From: an uncultured Bacilli bacterium
GTDB lineage: Bacteria > Bacillota_I > Bacilli_A > RF39 > UBA660
DNA: 64,000 nt
Direction of reading: 5' to 3'
NCBI GenBank assembly: GCA_934130045.1
Contig: CAKOXI010000003.1
Location: forward strand, 1-64,000
Shown here: piece by piece, positions 56,517 through 64,000 of the stretch
Position numbering within the stretch: the stretch's first letter is position 1
Layout: the number at the start of each line of letters is the position of its first letter
Translations under genes and position numbers: made by a program
Notes under the pieces: model-generated
Seen by the model: only the letters and a program-made list of their open reading frames with translations
Told to the model about the DNA's origin: nothing
The model's database searches: none

Positions 56517-57576
56517 AAAAATATTATCGTTTCCTCATATGGGAAATTACTATGTTCCTGTTAAATTTTTATTTAAACATATATTTAGTATGGAGATAAT
56601 GTCAGCTCCTCAAATTACTAAAAAAACGATTGAACTTGGTACAAAATATAGTCCAGATTTTGTTTGTACACCTTTTAAATACACTCTAGGTAATTTTATA
56701 GAATCATTAGATAAAGGAGCAAATATATTAGTTCAAGCAGGTGGGGGTTGTAGATATGGTTATTATGGTGAACTACAAGAACAAATATTAAAAGATTTAG
56801 GTTATGATTTTGAATTTATTAATTTTGTAAGTGCAGGACGAATTAATTTAAAAAAAATAAAAAAAGAAATTAAGAAAATTGATGAAAAATTTAATACTAT
56901 TAAAGCTTTATATTATTTTTTTATTACATCAAAAATGATTAAATATATGGATAAAATTGATAATATTATTAGAAAGAATATTGGATTTGAGGTTGAAAAA
57001 GATAGTTTTATAAAATTAAATAATAAAATGTTAAAGGATTTTGGTAAAGTTAAGTCATTTCATCAATTAAGAAAAAAATATAAATTTTATTTAAAAGAAT
57101 TTAATAAAATACCTATAAATAAACCAGCTGATTGTTTAAGGGTTGGTATAATAGGTGAATTATATACTGTAATGGAACCTTTTTCTAATTATTATTTAGA
57201 AAAAGAATTGGCAAGTTATAATATAGAAATTAAAAGATATACTAATGTTCATTATTTGGTTTTTGAAAAAGCAAAAAAAGTAAAAAAATATTTAAAATAT
57301 GCTGGTGAATATATTAAATATAGAATGGGTGCGGATGCACATGACAATATAGGTAGATGTAAATATTTATGTACCCATGGGTATGATGGAATAATACATA
57401 TAAAATCTTCCTTTTGTACTCCGGAAATTGGAGCAATGCCGATATTGAACAAAATTTGTAAACAATATGATGTACCAATTATATATTTTAGTTTTGATTC
57501 AAATACATCAGAGGTAGGAATAAAAACTAGAATTGAAGCTTTCTATGATATGATAGAAATGAGGAGAAAAAAGTGA
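56494..57576 (+). CDS. 2-hydroxyacyl-CoA dehydratase-like subunit, second part
   Basis: 360 residues: SFPHMGNYYVPVKFLF, DFVCTPFKYTLGNFIESL, then VQAGGGCRYGYYGELQEQIL and CTPEIGAMPIL. The Cys-containing motifs match those of HgdB/DUF2229 subunits and of double-cubane cluster proteins. It overlaps both neighbours. No ribosome site is seen, so it depends on translational coupling. Confidence 0.75.
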   Translation: MKNIKQSKKILSFPHMGNYYVPVKFLFKHIFSMEIMSAPQITKKTIELGTKYSPDFVCTPFKYTLGNFIESLDKGANILVQAGGGCRYGYYGELQEQILKDLGYDFEFINFVSAGRINLKKIKKEIKKIDEKFNTIKALYYFFITSKMIKYMDKIDNIIRKNIGFEVEKDSFIKLNNKMLKDFGKVKSFHQLRKKYKFYLKEFNKIPINKPADCLRVGIIGELYTVMEPFSNYYLEKELASYNIEIKRYTNVHYLVFEKAKKVKKYLKYAGEYIKYRMGADAHDNIGRCKYLCTHGYDGIIHIKSSFCTPEIGAMPILNKICKQYDVPIIYFSFDSNTSEVGIKTRIEAFYDMIEMRRKK

Positions 57577-58520
57577 AAGAATGCTATTTAGGAATTGATA
57601 TTGGATCCATTTCAACTAAAGGGGTAATTATAGATGAATCCAATAATATTATTAAGTCCTCTTATATTTGGACGGAAGGTAATCCTGTGTCAGCTGTAAA
57701 AAAGTTAATTAACAATTTAAAAGAAGGTTTAGATAAAAATATAGTTATAAAAGGAATAGGAACTACTGGTAGCGCTAGAAAATTGATTGGTTTATTACTT
57801 GATGCTTCGATTGTAAAAAATGAAATAACTGCTCATGCGGTTGGAACGCTTTCAACTACTAAAGATGTAAAAACAATTTTAGAAATAGGTGGTCAGGATT
57901 CTAAAATAATTTTAATAGATAATGGCATTATTACTGATTATTCTATGAATACATTATGTGCAGCAGGAACTGGTTCCTTTTTATCAAGTCAGGCTAAAAG
58001 ATTAGGAGTAGATGTAGAAGAATTTGGAAACATTGCTCTAACTTCCAATAATCCTGCTAAAATAGCGGCTAGATGTACAGTTTTTGCTGAATCAGATTTA
58101 ATTCATAAGGCTCAAGTTGGTTACGAAAAAAAGGATATAATAGCTGGTTTATGTAAAAGTGTTGTTATTAACTATTTGAATAATGTTGGAAAAGGTAAAA
58201 AAATTAAACCACCAATTGTATTTCAAGGTGGTGTTAGTAAAAATAAGGGTGTAGTTAAATATTTTAAAGAAATTTTAAAAGAAGATATTATAGTAGATGA
58301 AAATGGTCATTTGATGGGAGCTATAGGTATAGCTATAATGTCAAAAAAATATAAAACTAATAAAATTTATAATTTAGATATAGCAGATATAAAATTTGAA
58401 ACTAAGGGGATAGAATGTAAGGGTTGTTCAAATAATTGTGAAGTTTTAAAAATATATAAAGATGATGTTTTGATTGATTCATTTGGTAATAAATGTCCAA
58501 GAGGCGCTGTAAAGAACTAA
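57573..58520 (+). CDS. Acyl-CoA dehydratase activase (BadF/HgdC type)
   Basis: 315 residues from GTG with GAGGAG upstream. The ASKHA fold shows LGIDIGSISTKGVII, IGGQDSKIIL, and CAAGTGSFLSSQA, with a Cys for the bridging [4Fe-4S] cluster. The C-terminus adds CKGCSNNC and KCPRG, extra cysteines for a cluster. ATP-driven electron transfer would activate the two preceding subunits. Confidence 0.88.
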   Translation: MKECYLGIDIGSISTKGVIIDESNNIIKSSYIWTEGNPVSAVKKLINNLKEGLDKNIVIKGIGTTGSARKLIGLLLDASIVKNEITAHAVGTLSTTKDVKTILEIGGQDSKIILIDNGIITDYSMNTLCAAGTGSFLSSQAKRLGVDVEEFGNIALTSNNPAKIAARCTVFAESDLIHKAQVGYEKKDIIAGLCKSVVINYLNNVGKGKKIKPPIVFQGGVSKNKGVVKYFKEILKEDIIVDENGHLMGAIGIAIMSKKYKTNKIYNLDIADIKFETKGIECKGCSNNCEVLKIYKDDVLIDSFGNKCPRGAVKN

Positions 58521-58529
58521 AAAAAGTGA

Positions 58530-58558
58530 TTGACTTTAATAAAAGTTTAGTGTATAAA
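58530..58558 (+). promoter_or_regulatory. Promoter of topA
   Basis: TTGACT (58530-58535), exact 17-base spacer, TATAAA (58553-58558). Confidence 0.7.
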
Positions 58559-58587
58559 ATATAATTGAATAAAAAAGGAAGTGGATT

Positions 58588-60612
58588 ATGGCAAAAAATC
58601 TTGTAATAGTCGAATCACCAAGTAAATCTAAAACAATAGAAAAGTACTTAGGAAATGATTATAAGGTAGTATCGAGTAAAGGACACGTTAGAGATCTTTC
58701 AACTAAAGGAAAATATGGCTTAGGAATTGATGTTGAAAATAATTTTAAACCAGATTATACCACAATAAAGGGTAAAAAATCTGTTATAACTGAGTTAAAA
58801 AAAGATGTTAAAAATTCTGATTTTGTTTATCTAGCAACCGACCCTGACCGTGAAGGAGAAGCTATAAGTTGGCATTTATATGATTGTTTAGGACTAAATG
58901 ATGATAATTATAAAAGAATTGTTTTTAATGAAATTACTAAGAATGCTATTTTAGATTCATTTAAACATGCAAGAAAAATTGATCAAAATTTAGTTAATTC
59001 ACAGGAAACTAGAAGAATGCTTGATAGAATTATTGGGTTTAGATTAAGTAAATTAATGCAAGCAAAAACTAGTGGTTCAAGTGCAGGTCGTGTTCAAAGT
59101 GTAGCACTAAAATTAATTGTAGATAGAGAAAATGAAATCAAAAAGTTTAAACCAAGTGAATATTGGACAATAACTTCTATATTTGAAAATTTCCAAGCTG
59201 ATTTATTTAAATATAAAAATAAAGAAATAGAATTAAAGAATGAAGAAGAAGCAATAAACGTTTTAAATAATTTAGATAGTAAATTTGAAATTTCTAATGT
59301 AGAAAAGAAGGTTAAAACAAAAAAATCGCCTGTTCCATTTATTACGAGTACATTGCAACAAGTAGCATCTAATAAACTAAATATGAGTGCTAAAAAAACA
59401 ATGTCAATCGCACAAAAATTGTATGAAGGTATTGAACTTGAAAATGAAACAGTAGGTTTAATAACATATATGCGTACTGATTCTATTAGACTTTCTAATG
59501 AATTTGTAACTGCTACAAACAAATATATAAAGGGTGAGTTTGGTAGCGAGTATGTTGGAAGTGTTAAGGTTAGCAAAAAAACTGAAAATGTTCAAGATGC
59601 CCATGAGGCAATTAGACCATCTAGTATTGAAAGAACTCCTATATCTATAAAAAAATATCTTTCAAATGATGAATACAAATTATATAGACTAATTTATTAT
59701 AGAGCACTTGCTTCTTTAATGAGTGATGCTAAAACAAATAATACAACTGTTATTTTGGATAATAATGATTATTTATTTAAAGCTACAGGTCAATCGATAT
59801 CTTTTGATGGATATTTAAAAATATATAGTGATTATGAAGATACATCTTTAGAAGAACTACCTAATTTAGAAGAAAAACAAATATTAGATAGCAAAGAAAT
59901 TATTAAAGAACAACATTTTACAAAACCACCTGCAAGATATACTGAGGCAAAATTAATTAAAGAACTTGAAGAATTAGGAATTGGTAGACCTAGTACTTAT
60001 GCAACAATAATGGATACTATAAAAACTCGTGGATATGTTGTTTTAGAAGATAAAAAATTTGTTCCAACTGATATTGGAATTGAAATAACAGACAAATTGC
60101 AACAATTTTTTAAACATATTATAAATGTTAAATATACAGCAAATATGGAAAGTGATTTGGATAAAATTGCTTTAGGAAGTATTGATTGGGTAAGTGTTTT
60201 AAAAGAGTTTTATTCTGATTTTGAGCCATCCGTAAAAGAAGCATTTGATAAAATGGAAAAGAAACCACCAGAAGAAACTGGTGAAAAGTGTCCAAACTGT
60301 GGTAGTCCACTTGTTATTAGAAAAGGTAGATATGGTTCATTTACTGCATGTAGTAATTATCCAGAATGTAAGTACATAAAAACTGAACCAAAAGAAATAA
60401 AAGAAGTTTGTGATTGCCCAAATTGTGATGGAAAAATAGTAGAGAAGAAAAGTAGGCGTGGTAAAGTTTTTTATGGATGTAACAATTATCCAAAATGTAA
60501 AACAGCTTATTGGGATATGCCGATAGGAGAAAAATGCCCAAATTGTTCTAATATGTTAGTTCAAAAAAATAATAAAATTAAATGTAGTTCTTGTGATTAT
60601 ATAAAAGAGTAG
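58588..60612 (+). CDS. topA: DNA topoisomerase I (type IA)
   Basis: 674 residues. The toprim domain has VIVESPSKSKTIEKYLG and DPDREGEAISWHL. The active tyrosine sits in GLITYMRTDS, and GIGRPSTYATI follows. The C-terminus carries three zinc-ribbon units (CPNCG...C, CPNCD...C, CPNCS...C). It relaxes negative supercoils. Confidence 0.97.
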   Translation: MAKNLVIVESPSKSKTIEKYLGNDYKVVSSKGHVRDLSTKGKYGLGIDVENNFKPDYTTIKGKKSVITELKKDVKNSDFVYLATDPDREGEAISWHLYDCLGLNDDNYKRIVFNEITKNAILDSFKHARKIDQNLVNSQETRRMLDRIIGFRLSKLMQAKTSGSSAGRVQSVALKLIVDRENEIKKFKPSEYWTITSIFENFQADLFKYKNKEIELKNEEEAINVLNNLDSKFEISNVEKKVKTKKSPVPFITSTLQQVASNKLNMSAKKTMSIAQKLYEGIELENETVGLITYMRTDSIRLSNEFVTATNKYIKGEFGSEYVGSVKVSKKTENVQDAHEAIRPSSIERTPISIKKYLSNDEYKLYRLIYYRALASLMSDAKTNNTTVILDNNDYLFKATGQSISFDGYLKIYSDYEDTSLEELPNLEEKQILDSKEIIKEQHFTKPPARYTEAKLIKELEELGIGRPSTYATIMDTIKTRGYVVLEDKKFVPTDIGIEITDKLQQFFKHIINVKYTANMESDLDKIALGSIDWVSVLKEFYSDFEPSVKEAFDKMEKKPPEETGEKCPNCGSPLVIRKGRYGSFTACSNYPECKYIKTEPKEIKEVCDCPNCDGKIVEKKSRRGKVFYGCNNYPKCKTAYWDMPIGEKCPNCSNMLVQKNNKIKCSSCDYIKE

Positions 60613-60631
60613 ATTTTAAATAAAAATAATG

Positions 60632-60665
60632 GTATACTTAGATTAGAATAAGTATACTTTTTTTG
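60632..60665 (+). terminator. Rho-independent terminator after topA
   Basis: 8-bp stem GTATACTT / AAGTATAC with a 10-base loop and a T run. Confidence 0.85.
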
Positions 60666-60675
60666 GGAGGAATTT

Positions 60676-61350
60676 ATGAAAAAAATTATAATACTATTTT
60701 CTTTAATGTTATGTATAACTGCTTGTTCAATCGATGATAATAAAGTCTCAAATAATATAACTACTACAACTACTACAACAACTAAAGAAGAACCTGTTTA
60801 TGTTGATGATAATCCTATTAAATTAGGTTTTTATATGTATTATGGTAGTAATCAAAATAGAAGTCTTATTAGTGAGTATTCAACTAACTGGATATTGAAT
60901 CAGGATTTATGTTCCTTAGAGGTTTTTTATACTAATGATAATTTTATACCAGGTAGTAATTTTAGTAATTTATGGAATAGTTATTTTTCTAATTATTCAT
61001 TATCTAATAATTATAAAATTGGGTATAATATTAAATTTGAAACAACTACTGGTGTTATAGATAAAAATATTCTATCTCCTAATGATACTATTGATATTTA
61101 TAATTTTATGCAGATATATTTATATGATGATGTTCATGTTGAACCAAATGTATGGTATAGTCATGTAACAAGTGAGGAATATAATGATGAAACTCTATTA
61201 ACATCTATTAAACTAACGGGAAGTACTGATACAGATAAAATTACTTCTGATATAGAATTAACGACTTTTACATATTCTAAAGCAGATGATTTTTATAACA
61301 ATCATTATAGAGGTAATAGTAGTTATAAAGTAATAATAAAAAGAAAATAA
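60676..61350 (+). CDS. Lipoprotein of unknown function
   Basis: 224 residues with GGGAGG upstream. The signal peptide ends in the lipobox ITAC (Cys at about 16), followed by an eight-Thr linker and a beta-rich domain (IKLGFYMYYG...SIKLTGS...FTYSKADD). There is no catalytic motif. It precedes the transglycosylase without a gap, so it may act in the same envelope process. Confidence 0.7.
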   Translation: MKKIIILFSLMLCITACSIDDNKVSNNITTTTTTTTKEEPVYVDDNPIKLGFYMYYGSNQNRSLISEYSTNWILNQDLCSLEVFYTNDNFIPGSNFSNLWNSYFSNYSLSNNYKIGYNIKFETTTGVIDKNILSPNDTIDIYNFMQIYLYDDVHVEPNVWYSHVTSEEYNDETLLTSIKLTGSTDTDKITSDIELTTFTYSKADDFYNNHYRGNSSYKVIIKRK

Positions 61351-61361
61351 TGGTGAAGTGT

Positions 61362-62447
61362 ATGAATAATGAAAATAATGAATTATTTGCAATGTTAGAT
61401 TCTAATAAGAAAAATTTTAATAATACTTATAAAATATATAGAGAAGAATCAAAACAATTTAAAAAAGCTAATAAAATTAATTTTAAATTATTATTTACGA
61501 CATCTTTGATTATTGGAACAATTTCTGTAAGTAGTTTAATGGCTTTAGAAAAAAACACTGTTTCATTAAAGAGTGAGCCATTAAATAGTTATGATATTGT
61601 CCAAAGTACACAAAATAATAGTGTTAATAGTGTAACATATATAAATAATCTAAATAAAGACATAAATATAGAAAATAAAGTTGTTGAACCTGCATTAGAA
61701 GATAAAATAGAAAAAAGTTATAACATTTATGAAAATAAAAAACTTTTTGATGTAGGTGAAAATCCAGGAATTTATTATGTGAATAATTATATAAATAGTA
61801 CCGATTATAATTATTTTAAAAAGTATTCAAAAATGTATGGTGTTGATCCAAATTTGATGGTTGCGATAGGAATGCAAGAAAGTTCACTTAATCATGATGA
61901 ATGCTTACCAGGTGGCAGTTTTTATAATGATTGCGCAATAGGAATTATGCAATTAGAAAAGGGTTGTATTAACGAACTTACAGCTTTTAATTATGAAACC
62001 AATTGTTATGATACTATTTCTATTACTGACGGGGAAAAGTGTGATATTGATACAAATATAAGAGCTGCTTGTATGTTATTTCAAAATGCGATTGAGAAAT
62101 ATAATGGTAATATATTTTTAGCTATTCAATATCATAATTATAATAATATGTTAGATGTTGCATTAGAAAAAACTTCTTTAGAAGCAAATATCAGCACATC
62201 AAATTTAATAAATAATTATAGTGATATTAAATTTCTAAAGTATATTGATGATATTCATAATAATCCAAGCAAATACTTATCTAATTGGCAATATAAAACT
62301 TATGGTGATAATGAATATATAAATCACGTATTAAGTTATTGTGTTAGCAATCAAGTAGAATATATGTATAATGGTGAAAAAATATCATTCGATTTAGAAT
62401 ATGGTAAAAGTGTTATAAATAATATTCATAGACAAAATAATCATTGA
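61362..62447 (+). CDS. Membrane-anchored lytic transglycosylase (SLT-like)
   Basis: 361 residues from ATG 61362 (GGTGAAG 5 bases upstream); the earlier ATG at 61350 is possible. One membrane helix (about 33-52) and a spacer precede the transglycosylase fold: YSKMYGVDPNLMVAIGMQESS with the catalytic Glu, CAIGIMQLE, then AIQYHNYN. It cuts peptidoglycan glycan strands. Stretches with Cys (DECLPGG...YNDC, TNCYDTISITDGEKC) may form disulfides outside. Confidence 0.8.
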   Translation: MNNENNELFAMLDSNKKNFNNTYKIYREESKQFKKANKINFKLLFTTSLIIGTISVSSLMALEKNTVSLKSEPLNSYDIVQSTQNNSVNSVTYINNLNKDINIENKVVEPALEDKIEKSYNIYENKKLFDVGENPGIYYVNNYINSTDYNYFKKYSKMYGVDPNLMVAIGMQESSLNHDECLPGGSFYNDCAIGIMQLEKGCINELTAFNYETNCYDTISITDGEKCDIDTNIRAACMLFQNAIEKYNGNIFLAIQYHNYNNMLDVALEKTSLEANISTSNLINNYSDIKFLKYIDDIHNNPSKYLSNWQYKTYGDNEYINHVLSYCVSNQVEYMYNGEKISFDLEYGKSVINNIHRQNNH

Positions 62448-62471
62448 CTTTATTAAAATATATTGTATAAT
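62444..62471 (+). promoter_or_regulatory. Promoter of the peptidase gene
   Basis: TTGACT (62444-62449), 16-base spacer, TATAAT (62466-62471), partly inside the end of the transglycosylase gene. Confidence 0.6.
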
Positions 62472-62493
62472 AAATGCCAAGTGAAGTGGTAAA

Positions 62494-63531
62494 ATGTACG
62501 GTGAATGGAATATTGATAATATATTAGATGAATTAAAAAGATTAGAAAAATATTTTTATATTTGTGATGATGAAGAAGATAAAATAAAAATAATTCTTAG
62601 TATAAATAAATATTTAGAATTATTAAAAATAAAAAAACATGATTTAAGTAAATTAAAGTTTAATAAAAGAATTAATAGTGAGTATACAGAAAAATTAATC
62701 AATAATTTAGATGAAAATTTAATTGTTGCTGATAATCAAGTAAAAAATAATATTCGTGATTTTAAAAAATTAATTAACTCTATTAATAAATTAAATATTA
62801 AATTTAATACTATTTATATTGATTATGAGGATTTAAATATGCCTTTATCTATTGATTATATTTGTAAATTTTTAAGCGAATTTAAAAGTGATTTGTATGA
62901 ACACTTTAATGATGTTTTCAAAAATAATTATATTAATTTTTTTAATAAAGAATGTAAGGATTATAGTGGAGCATGTTATTATATTCCATTTAATAATAAA
63001 AATTATATAAATATATATAGTGAAGGTAATTATAAAATTGCGCCATCTATAGTTCATGAATTAGGTCATTCATATGAGAATAATTACCAAAAAAGTAATA
63101 AATTATGGCTGCATAATATAAGTTTATATTCAGAAGTTTTTTCAAATTTTCTATGTTTATTATTTGATCAATATTTAAAGGATACTAAATGTTTTTATCA
63201 AGGATTAATTGATAACAATTCATTCATAACTACCTGTTATAATTTGTCAAATGATTTAACAGAATATATATACTCAGGTGAATACAAAAATATAGATGAA
63301 TTATATGATTTTATATTTTTATTAGGAGGAAATATTGCTTTAGCTTTTTTAGAACAATATAATACTAATAAAAAGGAAGCATTAAAGAATATTGATTATT
63401 TCTTAGAAAAAAATGATTCTGATTTTTCTAATCATTTATTAAAAAGTGTTGATATAGATATAAAGAAACTTTATTCTGCTACTTATTTAAATGAATATGC
63501 TGCAAAATGTAATAAATTAAAAGGAAGATAG
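62494..63531 (+). CDS. M3-like zinc metallopeptidase
   Basis: 345 residues. APSIVHELGHSYENNY carries HExxH (at about 188-192), and YSEVFSNFLCLLFDQYL, 24 residues later, supplies the Glu of the M3/oligoendopeptidase type. The family is usually about 600 residues, so this is a short form. No signal peptide is seen. A cytosolic peptidase is likely. Confidence 0.7.
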   Translation: MYGEWNIDNILDELKRLEKYFYICDDEEDKIKIILSINKYLELLKIKKHDLSKLKFNKRINSEYTEKLINNLDENLIVADNQVKNNIRDFKKLINSINKLNIKFNTIYIDYEDLNMPLSIDYICKFLSEFKSDLYEHFNDVFKNNYINFFNKECKDYSGACYYIPFNNKNYINIYSEGNYKIAPSIVHELGHSYENNYQKSNKLWLHNISLYSEVFSNFLCLLFDQYLKDTKCFYQGLIDNNSFITTCYNLSNDLTEYIYSGEYKNIDELYDFIFLLGGNIALAFLEQYNTNKKEALKNIDYFLEKNDSDFSNHLLKSVDIDIKKLYSATYLNEYAAKCNKLKGR

Positions 63532-63540
63532 GTGCTTTTA

Positions 63541-64000
63541 ATGGAAAGATATTTAAGTATTGTACTTGATCAGAATTGCAATATAAGTAAAACACTTGTT
63601 AAAAAAGAAAAAAATTCCCTAGATTCATTCATTTTAAATAATTTTAGTAATTCTATGGAGATTCGTGATTTTTATAAGGAAGATATTGAAACGTTTTTGT
63701 CTGAACATAAAAATACAATATATAATATTTCTGAAAAAACAGGAAAAAAATATAGAGGACAAATTGTTATTTTGGAACTTTTAGATGATCTTTCTTTAAG
63801 GAGAGTTAAGGTATTATATAAAAGTGATTTAAAAAGTGTAAGAGAAATTTTAAAAGATCAATATTTTATGAGAAATTTTGTTTTAAGTAACTATAGTTTT
63901 TTTTCAAGTTATGTTTATAATAAAATAAAATATAATTTAAGCAAAACTGAATTTCAGTATATGATAAATGAATGGTTAAAAAATTTTAAAAATAATGATC
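63541..64000 (+). CDS. Unknown gene cut by the window end (partial)
   Basis: The frame is open from ATG 63541 (AGGTG upstream) to the end, at least 153 residues. It reads MERYLSIVLDQNCNISKTLV..., is Lys/Asn/Ser-rich, and contains KYRGQIVILELLDDLSLRRVK. No signal peptide or known motif can be seen in this part, and a 9-base gap places it in the preceding peptidase's operon. Confidence 0.65.
   Translation, partial: MERYLSIVLDQNCNISKTLVKKEKNSLDSFILNNFSNSMEIRDFYKEDIETFLSEHKNTIYNISEKTGKKYRGQIVILELLDDLSLRRVKVLYKSDLKSVREILKDQYFMRNFVLSNYSFFSSYVYNKIKYNLSKTEFQYMINEWLKNFKNND

Noticed and set aside
59094..59576. 160-codon minus-strand frame inside topA
   Set aside because: It is antisense to a conserved region with no start signal.

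Overview
The window is an AT-rich, densely coding stretch from a low-GC Gram-positive bacterium (Bacillota, Bacilli-like). It uses the standard code: TGA acts as a stop, for example at the ends of the genes at 57573 and 61362. The gene order lexA / small SOS ORF / tkt / sirA-like / yneF matches Bacillus. A sigG gene with a ylmC/ymxH neighbour, a SirA-like protein and a collagen-like surface protein point to an endospore former. Short intergenic gaps, many DUF368 and lipoprotein genes and the absence of metabolic operons suggest a small-genome, host- or gut-associated lineage. That placement is inference; no 16S rRNA gene is present.

Region by region. Positions 1-6160 hold a five-gene defence-type operon: an HTH regulator, type III Mod and Res, an ABC-class ATPase with a C-terminal HEPN-like RNxxxH motif, and a membrane-anchored coiled-coil protein. 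Positions 6160-10500 remain accessory: a frameshifted kinase-like remnant, a collagen-like protein with a 77-residue tandem duplication, a DUF2130 nuclease-like protein and a DUF2441-like protein. From 10569 the core begins: an LCP-family envelope enzyme, ParC, a Fur/PerR regulator with rubrerythrin under a perfect palindromic operator, Hsp20, an SDR and tRNA-Met. Positions 17360-19375 are a second accessory patch (gene debris, two ASCH/PUA-like genes, GNAT). Positions 19558-30386 carry a methyltransferase, DUF368, a lipoprotein metallopeptidase, TrpS, a catalytically degenerate RNase J of J2 type, and the lexA / SOS peptide / tkt / sirA / yneF block.

Positions 30411-47821 hold a class I amidotransferase-like hydrolase, two tandem unknown paralogues, Tgt, a lipase-like protein, an AGCS symporter, cardiolipin synthase, DUF4236, SigG-YlmC, a glycosyltransferase, a second DUF368, MurG-MurB, a pseudopilin-like surface protein, a 10TM metal exporter with its own Fur-type regulator and operator, and a cluster of one exonuclease-like and two kinase-like proteins. 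Positions 47909-53804 contain an NrtR-like regulator, the str operon (rpsL-rpsG-fusA-tuf) and pyrH. The remainder has a FemAB-type ligase, DUF1540, a three-gene dehydratase/activase set, TopA, a lipoprotein, a lytic transglycosylase, an M3-like peptidase and a gene cut by the window end.

Functional themes are envelope biogenesis (LCP, two PopT-type carriers, MurG/B, FemAB, Cls, transglycosylase), sporulation control (SigG, SirA, YlmC), stress response (LexA circuit, PerR/rubrerythrin, Hsp20) and phage defence. The most promising candidates for something new are the type III R-M operon carrying a PrrC/RloC-like ATPase plus a membrane coiled-coil protein, and the 48-residue LexA-controlled membrane peptide. 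All calls rest on reading the sequence and on recalled family features; no database search was run.
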